Assembly (NCBI GenBank): GCA_029237815.1
Contig: JAQZBP010000001.1
Location: 62,001 to 126,000 of the forward strand
Length of the DNA: 64,000 nucleotides
Direction of reading: 5' to 3'
Source: Moraxellaceae bacterium
Lineage (GTDB): Bacteria > Pseudomonadota > Gammaproteobacteria > Pseudomonadales > Moraxellaceae
In this document: piece by piece, positions 44,682-54,600 of the stretch
How the letters are laid out: each line of letters starts with the position of its first letter
Position numbering within the stretch: position 1 is the stretch's first letter
The notes under the pieces: generated by a model
What the model saw: the letters and a program-made list of their open reading frames with translations, nothing else
Databases searched by the model: none
Told to the model about the DNA's origin: nothing
Position numbers and translations under genes: made by a program

Positions 44682-44951
44682 TTAGGCACCATCCGTCTTT
44701 TTAGACCCGCCAACTTTATTGTACTGGCGCTCTTGTACATACCAGATGAGCGCACCAAATATCGCGCCCCCTATTAACCAAATTACTGCCCAAGAAACCA
44801 AGAGCCAAAAAGTTATCGGATCATCCAAAACAAAGAATGTCATGGCAAAAAACATAGAGATGCCATATCCCAACATTCCATTGACGAGAATGAAGCGCGC
44901 CCTACCTTTGGCTCTAATCTTTTCCCAATAGCCAATTGAGCTTGTCCTCAT
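44682..44951 (-). CDS. small two-helix membrane protein, RHS immunity candidate
   Basis: An 89-residue protein from ATG 44951 with a clear GAGGGGCG ribosome-binding site. Two hydrophobic helices (about 20-41 and 47-70) with short charged ends; no recognised family. It begins 45 bases after the RHS stop codon on the same strand, the standard position for an RHS immunity gene. A membrane location would fit protection against a toxin acting at the inner membrane. AT-rich like the RHS 3' end. Function is inference from position. Confidence 0.65.
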   Translation of the reverse strand: MRTSSIGYWEKIRAKGRARFILVNGMLGYGISMFFAMTFFVLDDPITFWLLVSWAVIWLIGGAIFGALIWYVQERQYNKVGGSKKTDGA

Positions 44952-44996
44952 GCGCCCCTCACCGAATCAAATCAGCACACCGTTTCCAATACATTG

Positions 44997-47900
44997 TTAT
45001 AGGCCTTCCTTCGGAGCAGTTAATCCAAAGGCCTGATACAGAGCCGCGGTATTGAATCCACTCGCCGAAAAACCATCGTTTGCGAAGCTTGAGCCTGAGC
45101 TTGAGCCAGACGCCGCGGCCGCCTCCAACCCATCTCCAAAAGCAAGCCCGTAGAGATTTCCTTTTGAGCCCTCAACCGCCATGCTTGTTACCACCTTCGC
45201 CGACGTTTTAGCACTCATGCTTGTAATTGTGCCATTAGCAAGCTTGGTGGCCATTGTGTTTGTTACTTGAGTAGCACCGCCCCTTCCAGAAATTCCCACG
45301 ACTTTTGGGCCAGGGATAAAAGCTGTAATAGTAGAAACAGCCGTATCAATCAGAAATGACTTCACAGTTGGGGTAGTCCCCTCTACAAAATAATTGGTAG
45401 TTTGCTTAACAATATTCCCAGAGCTTCCCGAGGCCATTCCCACAAGCAAGGTAGCTCCCGTAGCTCCTACCGCAGGGACAAGTACAGGAGCCGCTAACAC
45501 ACCCGTGCCAACAATCGCACCACCGACGGCCGCACCACCATAATCCCCCAAAGAATGCCTTTGGCCTGTAACCAAATCATATATAGCCAAGGTACCCACC
45601 CCGACCAATGCACCGCCAAGTGGGAATACAGCAGCGCCGGCTGCACCATCTGGGTCCACCGTATTGATCGAGTTGCCACCAGCATAGGCGTATAGATTCA
45701 TATCATCACTGGTGCCAATAGGATCCGTCTGCAAAAAGCGACCTAAAGTCGGTGAATAGAAACGGGCCTTGTAATAGTACAAATCGCCAATCTGTTGCTG
45801 ACCCGTGTATTTGAAGCGTACACCCGTCGTGCTGCTAGGCTCACCGTAGGGACCATACGCATAGGTCGAAGTAACATTACCCGTGCCGTTTGTAGTTGCA
45901 ATTGTGGAACTCAAATGATCTTTGATAATCCACTGCTTGGCACTTGTATCGCTACCTTCATACCATACTAAAGGATCATCCATGCCTGGGCCGTATACAT
46001 AGCGGCGCTGCAAAGCACCTACGTTGTCATACTCAGCTACCAGCTCGACTCCACTGTACAGTAGGTTCGTAGTAGAGCCTGCGAGGATTGTCTGCCGCAG
46101 GCGGCCTTCAGCATCATAGTTCAGAATATTACTTTCACTCGGCTTACTTGTACTGCGCAGGTGGTTGTCCAAATCGTAAGTATAGGTCCAGACACCATCT
46201 TCAATGAGATTGCCATTATCGTCGTAGTCCAGCGTAGCTCCGGCTATCGCGGTGTACTGGTTCAGCCCGTTGCTGGCATAGGCTTTACTGCCGTTGACAT
46301 AGCCTGTCCACTGATAAAGGTTATTGGTCCAGTTAATCCCAATGATCTGCTGCAGCTGGTTGCGCGTGTAGATGTACGCTACGTCTTGGCTAGTGTTGCC
46401 CAAGAGATGCTTCTGTCCCAGCAACGCCGATTGAGAATCGTACTGATAGTGCGTCGTATTGCCGTTGCCCAGCGTGACCTTGGTGCGACGCGAGAGGTCG
46501 TCGTAACTGTAGCTGGCAAGTAATACGCTGCCGTTTTCCAGGATAACAGTTGGCCGGTTCAGCACATCATAGGATGTGGTCACATAGAACGGAGTGGCTT
46601 CCGGCCAAGTCGTCCGCGTCCAGTTGCCGGCAGCGTCGTAGTCGTAGCTCAGAATTTTGTCGCCAGCCAGCGTGCTAATCAGGCGGCCCGCATTATCCCA
46701 GTCGTATGCGACGGAGTGGCTGTTATCGCTGAAGCGCGCCTGCTTACGCAGCCCGCGCAGGTCATAGGTATAGCTAACGCTATCCGCCGCGTAAGGTGCA
46801 GGATAGAGGCGCTCCGTGACACGATTCAGGCTGTCAAAATCCTGTGTGATAACCCCGCCATTACGCTTACGGTGGCTGATTACATTGCCGTTGGCATCGT
46901 AGTCGAACTGCTCGTAGTCAGTAGCTGAGGAAATACCCGCCGTGGCCGGATTCGGATAGCGCCGCTTATAAAGCCGGTCATGGCCATCATACTCCTGCGT
47001 CGTCAGATTGTTTTTCGCGTCTTTGAGAGTAGCTACCTTGCCATTCGACGTGTAGGTAAAGGTCGCGTAGGTCTGCGCCAGGGAGGTCCCGACGGCGCGT
47101 GTCACGCTTTGTACCGTATCATCGGCATTGTAGGTCGTCTCAGTCACCCGGTTCCCCCCCTGCGTCAAGGGCAGGCTCTGGGTGACGCGCATCGGCCGGT
47201 CGAGGTCATCGTAGGCATAGCTGGTCACGCTCACCGGCGCGGCCGCGTTCGGACAAGTCGTCGGCGACGCCGTCAGTCGCGGCCCCCAGGCGCGCAGCAC
47301 CTTGCCTGTCGGAGTGTAGGTCGAACAGGACACCAGCCACTGTAAACCCGCCTTCTCGGCAGCATGTGTAATACGTCCATCCGCATCGTAGGTCTTGCGG
47401 GACTCCTGCTTCAGTGCCGCTTGGGCATCACGGGGAGTGATCCGGGTGACGCGACGCTCCGCGTCGTAGACATACACCACGCCATCGGTGACATCGGCGC
47501 GAGGACCATCCACACTGACAAGATTACCGACGGCGTCATAGGTAAACGTCGTCGTGAGATTCAGCCTCCCGAGCCCAGCATCGGCCGTGCTGCTCAACGG
47601 CACATAAAAGTTGGCCGCATCATAGGTTGTGGTATTGACGACCGTATTGGTGGCCGAGGTCTTGACCGACTGTGTGACCGGCAGATGGAAAGACGGGAAG
47701 CCCGCCGGGCTGAAAGAGGCATAGGTAAACGTGGTCACCGGATGCTCTCCTTCATCGTCGGCAGGCGACGTGACGGATTCCGGGCTGCCAAAGGCCGTAT
47801 AAAGATAACTTGTCACAAGACCATTGGCGTCGGTTGCCGTTTCCACCTGATTGAAGGCCGATTCATAGGTAAAGCTGGCCGTCTGCGCCGACAGCGCGGA

Positions 47901-50900
47901 GCCGGGTTTGGCGAAGCGTGTCATGGTCTTCACATTGTGCGTGCAGCGCTTTTCGGTGCCCGCACAGGGCAGATCATCGTAGGTGTACTCGATACGATTG
48001 CCTTCTGGAAAAACAGTCTCGACGAGGCGCGACTGCCCGTCATACGCATTTCGCGTGATGCGGCCCACGGGATCCACTGTTTTGACCGCTTTACCGTTGG
48101 CGTCGAAATAGGTAATGCGCCGGGTATTACCGGGGCCAGCCTCTTCCGAGCGGGAGCCCGCAAAGTAGTAGTTGTACAGCTTGCTATTGGCGTTGGTCTG
48201 CGTCTGAACCCGGTCAAGATCATCATAAACATTTGTCACTACCGCCGCAGTGGGAAAGCTCGGATGGAAGAGCTTTGTCATCTGACCCGGCTTGCCCGTC
48301 GTATACTGGTAGGTCGTGCTTTTCTGCGTGGTATCAGTGAACGTGGTCAGATTTCCGTTCGCGTCGTATCCATAACTGACGCTGCGAATGCCGTCGCTGA
48401 CTTGGCTGATACGGTTGCTGGTATAGGTCAGCGTGAGGGTACGGCCCAGGCTATTGCGAACTTCAGTGAGCACATCATTCTCATACGTAAACCGCAGCTG
48501 CATACCGTTCGGATGCTCATAGGTAGCGATCTTCCCATCACCATTGAAGGTCAGGCGCGTACGATTCGCCGTTTCATACCGATAGGTATCATCCGGATTA
48601 CGCGTCAGTTTCGCAGAGCTGCCCGGCGCAGGGTTGTAGCTCCCGTCCGGCAAGCGTACGAACACTTCGCCGTTCAAGCCCTGGCGGACCGTCACGGTGT
48701 TATGGGTCATCTGCTCACCCAGCCAGCGCTGCCCCAGCGCAGCGATCACGATCCGGTCCAGCGGCAGCTCCGGGCTCGTCGTCTTCATGAGGTCATACGA
48801 CGTCATCATCCCTACCACGGCCGCGACGGCATCGAGTGCGGAATCCTCGCCCATCGCCTGCAGGCCATCCGAACCTTCGTGAACGCTGATATTGAAGTTG
48901 TGCGTCCACCCCTTGCCCAGTGCACCATCCTGAGTCGCTCTACCCGAGCTGTAGAGGCGCTGGAAGCCAAGGCTGAGCGGCGCTTCGCCTACGCCCACTC
49001 GAATGTCGTCATGAGAGTACAGATAGTGGCCACCCGCCATGTCGATCGGGTCGCCATATGCAAAGCCGGAAAACTGGAAATTGAACTCCGGGCTCGTATA
49101 TTCCGTGAGATCCGCAGACAGGTTGAACTGCCATTCCGGCAGATTCAGGGTTCCGAATCCCCCCAGGAAGCCCTCGCTGATCAGCGCACCGATGCCGGTC
49201 GCATCGAAGGTGTAATAGCCGGTACCGGACCATTCGTTCTCACCGATGGCACAGCTCGCCGGCAGGATGACACGGCTGCCGGCATCAATGTGTCCCTGCA
49301 GCGCCGTCAGCTGATCGGCACATCCCGTGAGGGTCGGCAGCACCGTGCTGGCGTAATTCGTCGACTTGGCATCGTAGATCTTCAGATTCTGCTGATTCGC
49401 AATATCCAGCAGCTTGACGGTTGAAACGGCACTGACCCCTGCCACCTGCTCTACCGCCGTCGATTCCAGAATGCTGGCGTGCTGGGCATAGGCGGTAAAC
49501 ACCGCCCGTTGCTCGGAGTCCAGGAGCGTAGGCGACACGATACCAATGATATTGCCAGGCAGGTCGACATAGGACGAGCCGTTATAGCCCGCAATCCCCA
49601 CATGATGATGATTGAAGATCAGTGAATCGGAGAGCTGCCCGATGACATAGCCCGTCTGGGTCATCTGCGTAATCCACTGCGCCGCCATCAGGCCCAGGCT
49701 CGAGCCCAGGACGGCCTCCGAAGTATCGGCGGTACCAGCAGCCCTGAGCTTGTCCAGCTCTCCGCGATAGACCTCGGCAAAGCCGCGGCCGGCAGGGCCC
49801 CAGCCATTTGCAATCAGATAAACGCCGCCGGCCTCAAGGGAATTAGTGAACGTCTGAGTTGCACCAAAACCATAGGCATTATGTGTCACCTCGAACGTCA
49901 TATTGGAGCGCGTACCCGGTGCTATTGCCGTTCCAGTGGCCACAGTCGTACCGTCCAGTTTCAAGACCGGCTGATTGGTGGCGTTGTAGGTAATGGTCAG
50001 GCGACGTCCATAGAGCTCATCAGAGGTGTAGGAGCGGTCGAACCCCTGGTAAAGAATGCGCACGACCACCTTGAAGTCCACCGGCATGTCGGCGAATACC
50101 TGTGTCGGCATGCCGAACTCACGATTTGGCAGGCTGGTTTGCCGAAGTTGTCCCTCGAATGGAACGATGCCCTTGCCACCCACCAGGTCATCCAGGGTCC
50201 CTGCCGGTTTGTTCGCCCGCAGATAGGTCGCCAGGTTGCTGCTATAGGTGGTCAGCTTGTTATGCACCGCCGTACGGTTCAGCCCCTGCACGTAGTCGGC
50301 GGTAATCGTGGCGCCACTGCGGGCGCCGCTCAGGAAATCCTCGGCGTCATAACCGGTGGCGGCCGCCAGATCGATGCCGTCTTGGAAATCATGCTGCTTG
50401 AAGCTCGGGTCAAACTGGTAATTGGTGCCGCCGATATTCACCTGGACCCACACATGTCCCACGGTCAGTGAGACAAGGCTGCCCCCCAGGGTCAGGCACG
50501 GGCCAGCCTGGCTGCCCACGATCTGGTGATAGGGAATCTGGCCTTCCGCCAGCAGGTTAATGACGGAGCAGACGCTGGAGGTGTCGACGCCGTACCAGTC
50601 ATGCACCTGCTGGGGTGTCATCTTGATATAGCCGAAAACATAGTTTGCCGTGTAGCCAGAGGCTCGCAGCAACTCCACCATCAAGGTCGCCTGGTCAAAG
50701 GCCGTTCCCTGATTGTCGATAATGGCGCCACGCGCCCCCTTCTGCATGCCCCAGATCGGATAGAAGCCGATATTGTTGTGCACGTATTCGTAGATCAGGT
50801 CCACATCGTTTCGCAATGCGCGCGCCAACTCGATGATGGACGCAGGCCCTGTCGCCGCCGTATCACCCCCAACTCGTCGCGCCGCCGTAGCCAGAATGGA

Positions 50901-51179
50901 GGTCGGCGTCGCCTGCAGAAGCGGCTGTGCTTTACGATAAGCCGGCACCCCGACATTAAGATTCTTGGGCCTTGACCGTGACTGCCGGGCCCGCTCCGAT
51001 TGCTGATCGGAAACCGCCGGCCGGACTATCCACTGGAAGCCACGCGTCGCCTCGGAGGTAATCGCCGAAGGCTTCGGATAAGGCTCTGCGGGCATGCCGC
51101 TTGTATAAGTGACAGTCGCGTGGGCTGCCCCCACCAGAAGAAGCAGTCCCAGCCCGCCAAGCCTCGCCCATGACCTCAT
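44997..51179 (-). CDS. RHS-repeat protein with transglutaminase-like domain and unique C-terminal tail
   Basis: A 2060-residue exported protein; ATG 51179 has AAGGGGAT upstream, and a signal peptide follows (about 1-22). Around residues 90-270 lies a transglutaminase-like domain with His and Asp (VGHVWVQVN, FDPSF) but no Cys in the expected position (NQGTAFDQATLMVELLRASG). From about 700 to 1800 there are many YD/RHS repeats that would build a beta-barrel cocoon, ending in the RHS core DPIGTSDDMNLYAYAGGNS and DPDG. The last 217 residues (about 1844-2060) are Gly/Ala/Ser-rich with several hydrophobic stretches and no known toxin family. Such tails are cargo toxins in polymorphic toxin systems. 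The 3' end is AT-richer than the rest. Confidence 0.9.
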   Translation of the reverse strand: MRSWARLGGLGLLLLVGAAHATVTYTSGMPAEPYPKPSAITSEATRGFQWIVRPAVSDQQSERARQSRSRPKNLNVGVPAYRKAQPLLQATPTSILATAARRVGGDTAATGPASIIELARALRNDVDLIYEYVHNNIGFYPIWGMQKGARGAIIDNQGTAFDQATLMVELLRASGYTANYVFGYIKMTPQQVHDWYGVDTSSVCSVINLLAEGQIPYHQIVGSQAGPCLTLGGSLVSLTVGHVWVQVNIGGTNYQFDPSFKQHDFQDGIDLAAATGYDAEDFLSGARSGATITADYVQGLNRTAVHNKLTTYSSNLATYLRANKPAGTLDDLVGGKGIVPFEGQLRQTSLPNREFGMPTQVFADMPVDFKVVVRILYQGFDRSYTSDELYGRRLTITYNATNQPVLKLDGTTVATGTAIAPGTRSNMTFEVTHNAYGFGATQTFTNSLEAGGVYLIANGWGPAGRGFAEVYRGELDKLRAAGTADTSEAVLGSSLGLMAAQWITQMTQTGYVIGQLSDSLIFNHHHVGIAGYNGSSYVDLPGNIIGIVSPTLLDSEQRAVFTAYAQHASILESTAVEQVAGVSAVSTVKLLDIANQQNLKIYDAKSTNYASTVLPTLTGCADQLTALQGHIDAGSRVILPASCAIGENEWSGTGYYTFDATGIGALISEGFLGGFGTLNLPEWQFNLSADLTEYTSPEFNFQFSGFAYGDPIDMAGGHYLYSHDDIRVGVGEAPLSLGFQRLYSSGRATQDGALGKGWTHNFNISVHEGSDGLQAMGEDSALDAVAAVVGMMTSYDLMKTTSPELPLDRIVIAALGQRWLGEQMTHNTVTVRQGLNGEVFVRLPDGSYNPAPGSSAKLTRNPDDTYRYETANRTRLTFNGDGKIATYEHPNGMQLRFTYENDVLTEVRNSLGRTLTLTYTSNRISQVSDGIRSVSYGYDANGNLTTFTDTTQKSTTYQYTTGKPGQMTKLFHPSFPTAAVVTNVYDDLDRVQTQTNANSKLYNYYFAGSRSEEAGPGNTRRITYFDANGKAVKTVDPVGRITRNAYDGQSRLVETVFPEGNRIEYTYDDLPCAGTEKRCTHNVKTMTRFAKPGSALSAQTASFTYESAFNQVETATDANGLVTSYLYTAFGSPESVTSPADDEGEHPVTTFTYASFSPAGFPSFHLPVTQSVKTSATNTVVNTTTYDAANFYVPLSSTADAGLGRLNLTTTFTYDAVGNLVSVDGPRADVTDGVVYVYDAERRVTRITPRDAQAALKQESRKTYDADGRITHAAEKAGLQWLVSCSTYTPTGKVLRAWGPRLTASPTTCPNAAAPVSVTSYAYDDLDRPMRVTQSLPLTQGGNRVTETTYNADDTVQSVTRAVGTSLAQTYATFTYTSNGKVATLKDAKNNLTTQEYDGHDRLYKRRYPNPATAGISSATDYEQFDYDANGNVISHRKRNGGVITQDFDSLNRVTERLYPAPYAADSVSYTYDLRGLRKQARFSDNSHSVAYDWDNAGRLISTLAGDKILSYDYDAAGNWTRTTWPEATPFYVTTSYDVLNRPTVILENGSVLLASYSYDDLSRRTKVTLGNGNTTHYQYDSQSALLGQKHLLGNTSQDVAYIYTRNQLQQIIGINWTNNLYQWTGYVNGSKAYASNGLNQYTAIAGATLDYDDNGNLIEDGVWTYTYDLDNHLRSTSKPSESNILNYDAEGRLRQTILAGSTTNLLYSGVELVAEYDNVGALQRRYVYGPGMDDPLVWYEGSDTSAKQWIIKDHLSSTIATTNGTGNVTSTYAYGPYGEPSSTTGVRFKYTGQQQIGDLYYYKARFYSPTLGRFLQTDPIGTSDDMNLYAYAGGNSINTVDPDGAAGAAVFPLGGALVGVGTLAIYDLVTGQRHSLGDYGGAAVGGAIVGTGVLAAPVLVPAVGATGATLLVGMASGSSGNIVKQTTNYFVEGTTPTVKSFLIDTAVSTITAFIPGPKVVGISGRGGATQVTNTMATKLANGTITSMSAKTSAKVVTSMAVEGSKGNLYGLAFGDGLEAAAASGSSSGSSFANDGFSASGFNTAALYQAFGLTAPKEGL

Positions 51180-51315
51180 TTTCAATCCCCTTGAACCTAT
51201 CGTCTTGCGCTGACAGTTTTGTTATTTCTGGTGACGAGCGCACGCAGGAAAAGCTCGTCTACCGGACTGGAAAACCAGTCTTATCTCTTTATGAATAAAA
51301 GCAGGAACAGCGTGC

Positions 51316-51573
51316 TTAGGGAGCGCCCTTGATAACCTGAGTAGTACGGTTTCCCGCGGCGTCATAGGTGTACTGGATGACAACACCATTGCTGTATTTG
51401 ACCTGAGTCAGCCGACCCAGCGTGTCGTACGTATAGCTTGCTGAACCGGCCCAGGCAGTGGCACTTATCAGCATAAAGAGCGCAACCATCACCCGCCTGA
51501 AAAGAGAACCACCGTTCATAACCAAGTAACTCTGGCGAGAGAAAAATGGCTTCACATTACCCCTGAAATGCAT
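51316..51573 (-). CDS. miniature secreted RHS protein with one YD repeat
   Basis: An 85-residue product if started at ATG 51573, which has a well-spaced GGAG; ATG 51519 would give 67 residues and a more standard signal peptide. It comprises a signal peptide ending in TAWAGSA and essentially one RHS unit (YTYDTLGRLTQVKYSNG and YTYDAAGNRT). It lies 136 bp upstream of the large RHS gene on the same strand. It may be the stump of a deleted RHS gene or a real small companion protein. The intact signal and in-frame stop favour a functional gene, but confidence is moderate. Confidence 0.6.
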   Translation of the reverse strand: MHFRGNVKPFFSRQSYLVMNGGSLFRRVMVALFMLISATAWAGSASYTYDTLGRLTQVKYSNGVVIQYTYDAAGNRTTQVIKGAP

Positions 51574-51654
51574 GCTGACTCCGAATATCCATACTAGCGT
51601 CGAATAAAGACGGTCTTATCCGTTTCTGAACTCAAGATCCTGTTGCCGCGAAAA

Positions 51655-54600
51655 TCAGCTCCAGTTGTCAACCAACACAACACCAAGAGCATCCTGATAC
51701 TCCTGCGTCAGCGTGGTCTGGCCCAGCGGTGGGGGCGTCATGGCCGACATGGCGTTCACCAGGTTGATCACCTCGCTCTCGAGCAGGGCCTTCCCGTCCC
51801 CAGCGGCGATCTGGCCAACATGGGTACCGCCGTCGTACCAATCATTAATTGTGACTTTGTCTGTCGTCCCGATAATGCTGATGACCAGATGATCGCCTAG
51901 CTGTTCGAACCAGAGCTGGTTGTGTGCCACGCTGCTCCCGAACGACACCTGGTCTCCGCCTCCACCAGCGCTATCTATATTGTCGACCGTATCCTGGCCG
52001 TCACCGCGATCGAACGAATAAGTGTCATCGCCGTCGCCACCGATAAGGGTGTCGTTTCCGGCGCCTCCGATCAGGGAGTCGTTACCCGCGGCGCCACCGA
52101 GAATATTGGCGCCGGCATTGCCGGTCAGCACATTGTCGAGCCCATTGCCGGTCCCGTTGATATTCGAGGTTCCCGTCAGAATCAGGTTCTCGACATTCGC
52201 GACCAGGGTCCTGGTGATGGAAGCCTGGATGGTATCCGTACCCTGACCACTGGCCTCGATAACCGTGTCGAAAGAGTCGACGATGTAGAGGTCGTTCCCC
52301 GCACCTCCCTGCAGCGTGTCAGAGGCCGCACCGCCATTCAGGATGTCATTTCCGTCGCCACCGCTGAGCGTATTGTTCGCGTTATTACCGATCAGCGTAT
52401 TGTCCAGCGCGTTACCCGTTCCATTGAGCGCACTGCCTCCCGTCAGGGTCAGGTTCTCGACGTTTGCCGAGAGCGTGAGAGTGACCGAAGACTGAATCGT
52501 ATCAATGCCCTCTCCCGCGTACTCCACGACCGTGTCGGAGCTGCCGTTCACGATGAATGTATCGTTCCCGGTACCCCCGATGAAGGTATCGACACCCGAG
52601 TAGCCGTCCAGCGTATCGTTACCGGCACCACCGTCCAGGATATTGCTCAGCCAGCTACCGATAATGACGTTGTCGAGCTCATTTCCCGTTCCGTTAACCG
52701 CCAGCGTGAAAAGCTCGAGATTCTCAAGGTTGGCTCCAAGCGTGGCACTTCCGGAGTAGACATTGACTTTGTCGATGCCCTCTCCTGCATTCTCGATAAT
52801 CGTGTCAGTGGAGCTATACACATAAGTATCGTTCCCAGCCCCACCGATCAGGGTATCGATGCCAAGTCCTCCCGAAAGCGAATCGTTGCCATCGCCGCCG
52901 GAGAGTATGTTGTCACCATCATTACCGGCAAGAATGTTGTCAGAGGCATTCCCCGTACCATCAATATGGTCAGCCCCGGTCAGCGTCAGATTCTCCAGTG
53001 CAGAAGAAAGAATGAATGTCATCGAGGACTGAACCGTGTCCGTTCCCTCGCCAGCATTCTCGACGATGGTATCGCCTGCATTGATCACATAGGTGTCGTT
53101 GCCCGCGCCCCCCGTCAGGGTGTTGACGCCGCTATTGCCCGTCAGGATATTGTCGATCGCATTACCCACGCCATTAATGTTGGCGCTTCCGGTCAGGGTA
53201 AGATTTTCAACGTTGGCAGAAAGCGTGTGGCTCGCATTCGAAAACACCGAATCGGTCCCTTCCCCGGTGTTTTCAACAATGACGTCGCCCGCGCCGATCA
53301 CATAGGTGTCGTTGCCCGCGCCCCCCGTCAGGGTGTTGACGCCGCTATTGCCCGTCAGGATATTGTCGATCGCATTACCCACGCCATTGATGTTGGCGCT
53401 TCCGGTCAGCGTAAGGTTGTCAACGTTGGCGGAGAGGGTATAGCTCACGCCCGATTGAACAGAGTCCACTCCCTCGTCCAGCAATTCGGTAATGATATCG
53501 GCCGTATTGTCAACAAAATAGCTGTCGTTGCCGCTACCGCCAATCATGGTGTCGGCGCCCAATCCGCCATTGAGGGAATCGTTACCGGCGCCCCCATTCA
53601 GCGTATTTGCCGCCGAGTTTCCATTAATGACATTGTCAAGCGCATTACCCGTGGCATTGATCGCCAACGCCCCGGTTAACGTTATATTTTCCACCTGGGA
53701 TTCGTATGCCAGCGTATACGTCACGCCAGACTGCACCAGATCGACACCATCGCCCGCAAGCTCATCGACGACATCCGCTGCATTATCGACGATATAAATA
53801 TCATTGCCGGCCCCGCCTGCCATCACATCGGCACCCGCACCACCATCAAGGGTATTGTCAGCGCTGTTTCCCGTTAGCGTGTTGACAAGCCCGTTGCCAG
53901 TTCCATTGATGGCCGAGAGGCCTGTAAGAATGAGATTCTCGACGTTTGCAGCCAACGTGAGGCTGATACTCGATAGCACGGTATCGTTTCCGGCACCCGA
54001 CACCTCTGTAACCACATCACCCGAATTATCGATAATATAGGTGTCATTTCCGGCACCGCCGATCAGCGTATCTGCACCTTCACCACCGTCCAGAATGTTG
54101 TTACCGCTGTTGCCCGTCAATGTATTGACCGCAGTATTCCCCGTCGCGCTTATGGCCGCCGTTCCAGTCAGCGCCATATTCTCGATATTTCCCGAGAGCA
54201 TGTAACTGACGCTGGACTGGACGGTGTCCGTACCCCCAAAGGCGACCTCGAAAACCACATCTCCCGCGTTGTCAACGATATATGTATCGTTTCCGCCCAT
54301 CCCCTTCATGGTATCGGCACCCGCTCCTCCACTAAGGATGTTGGCGGCGTCATTACCAATCAGCTCATTATCAAACTCGTTACCGGTCGCGTTGGCGGCA
54401 GTGGCTGAGAGAATCAGCTTCTCGATATAAGAGCCTGCCGTTAGTGTGTAGGAGACACTGGCGTGAACGGTATCGACACCATCCTGGGGGAAACTTTCCA
54501 TCGCCACATCGGCGGCATTATCGACATAGTAGAGGTCATCCCCGTCTTGTCCCCACAGGATGTCCGCGCCACCAGCCCCATCCAGGATATCGTTGCCACT

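Noticed and set aside
47364-49424. Open frame of 686 codons on + inside the RHS gene
   Set aside because: It is antisense to RHS repeats; the repeated pattern produces an open complementary frame.
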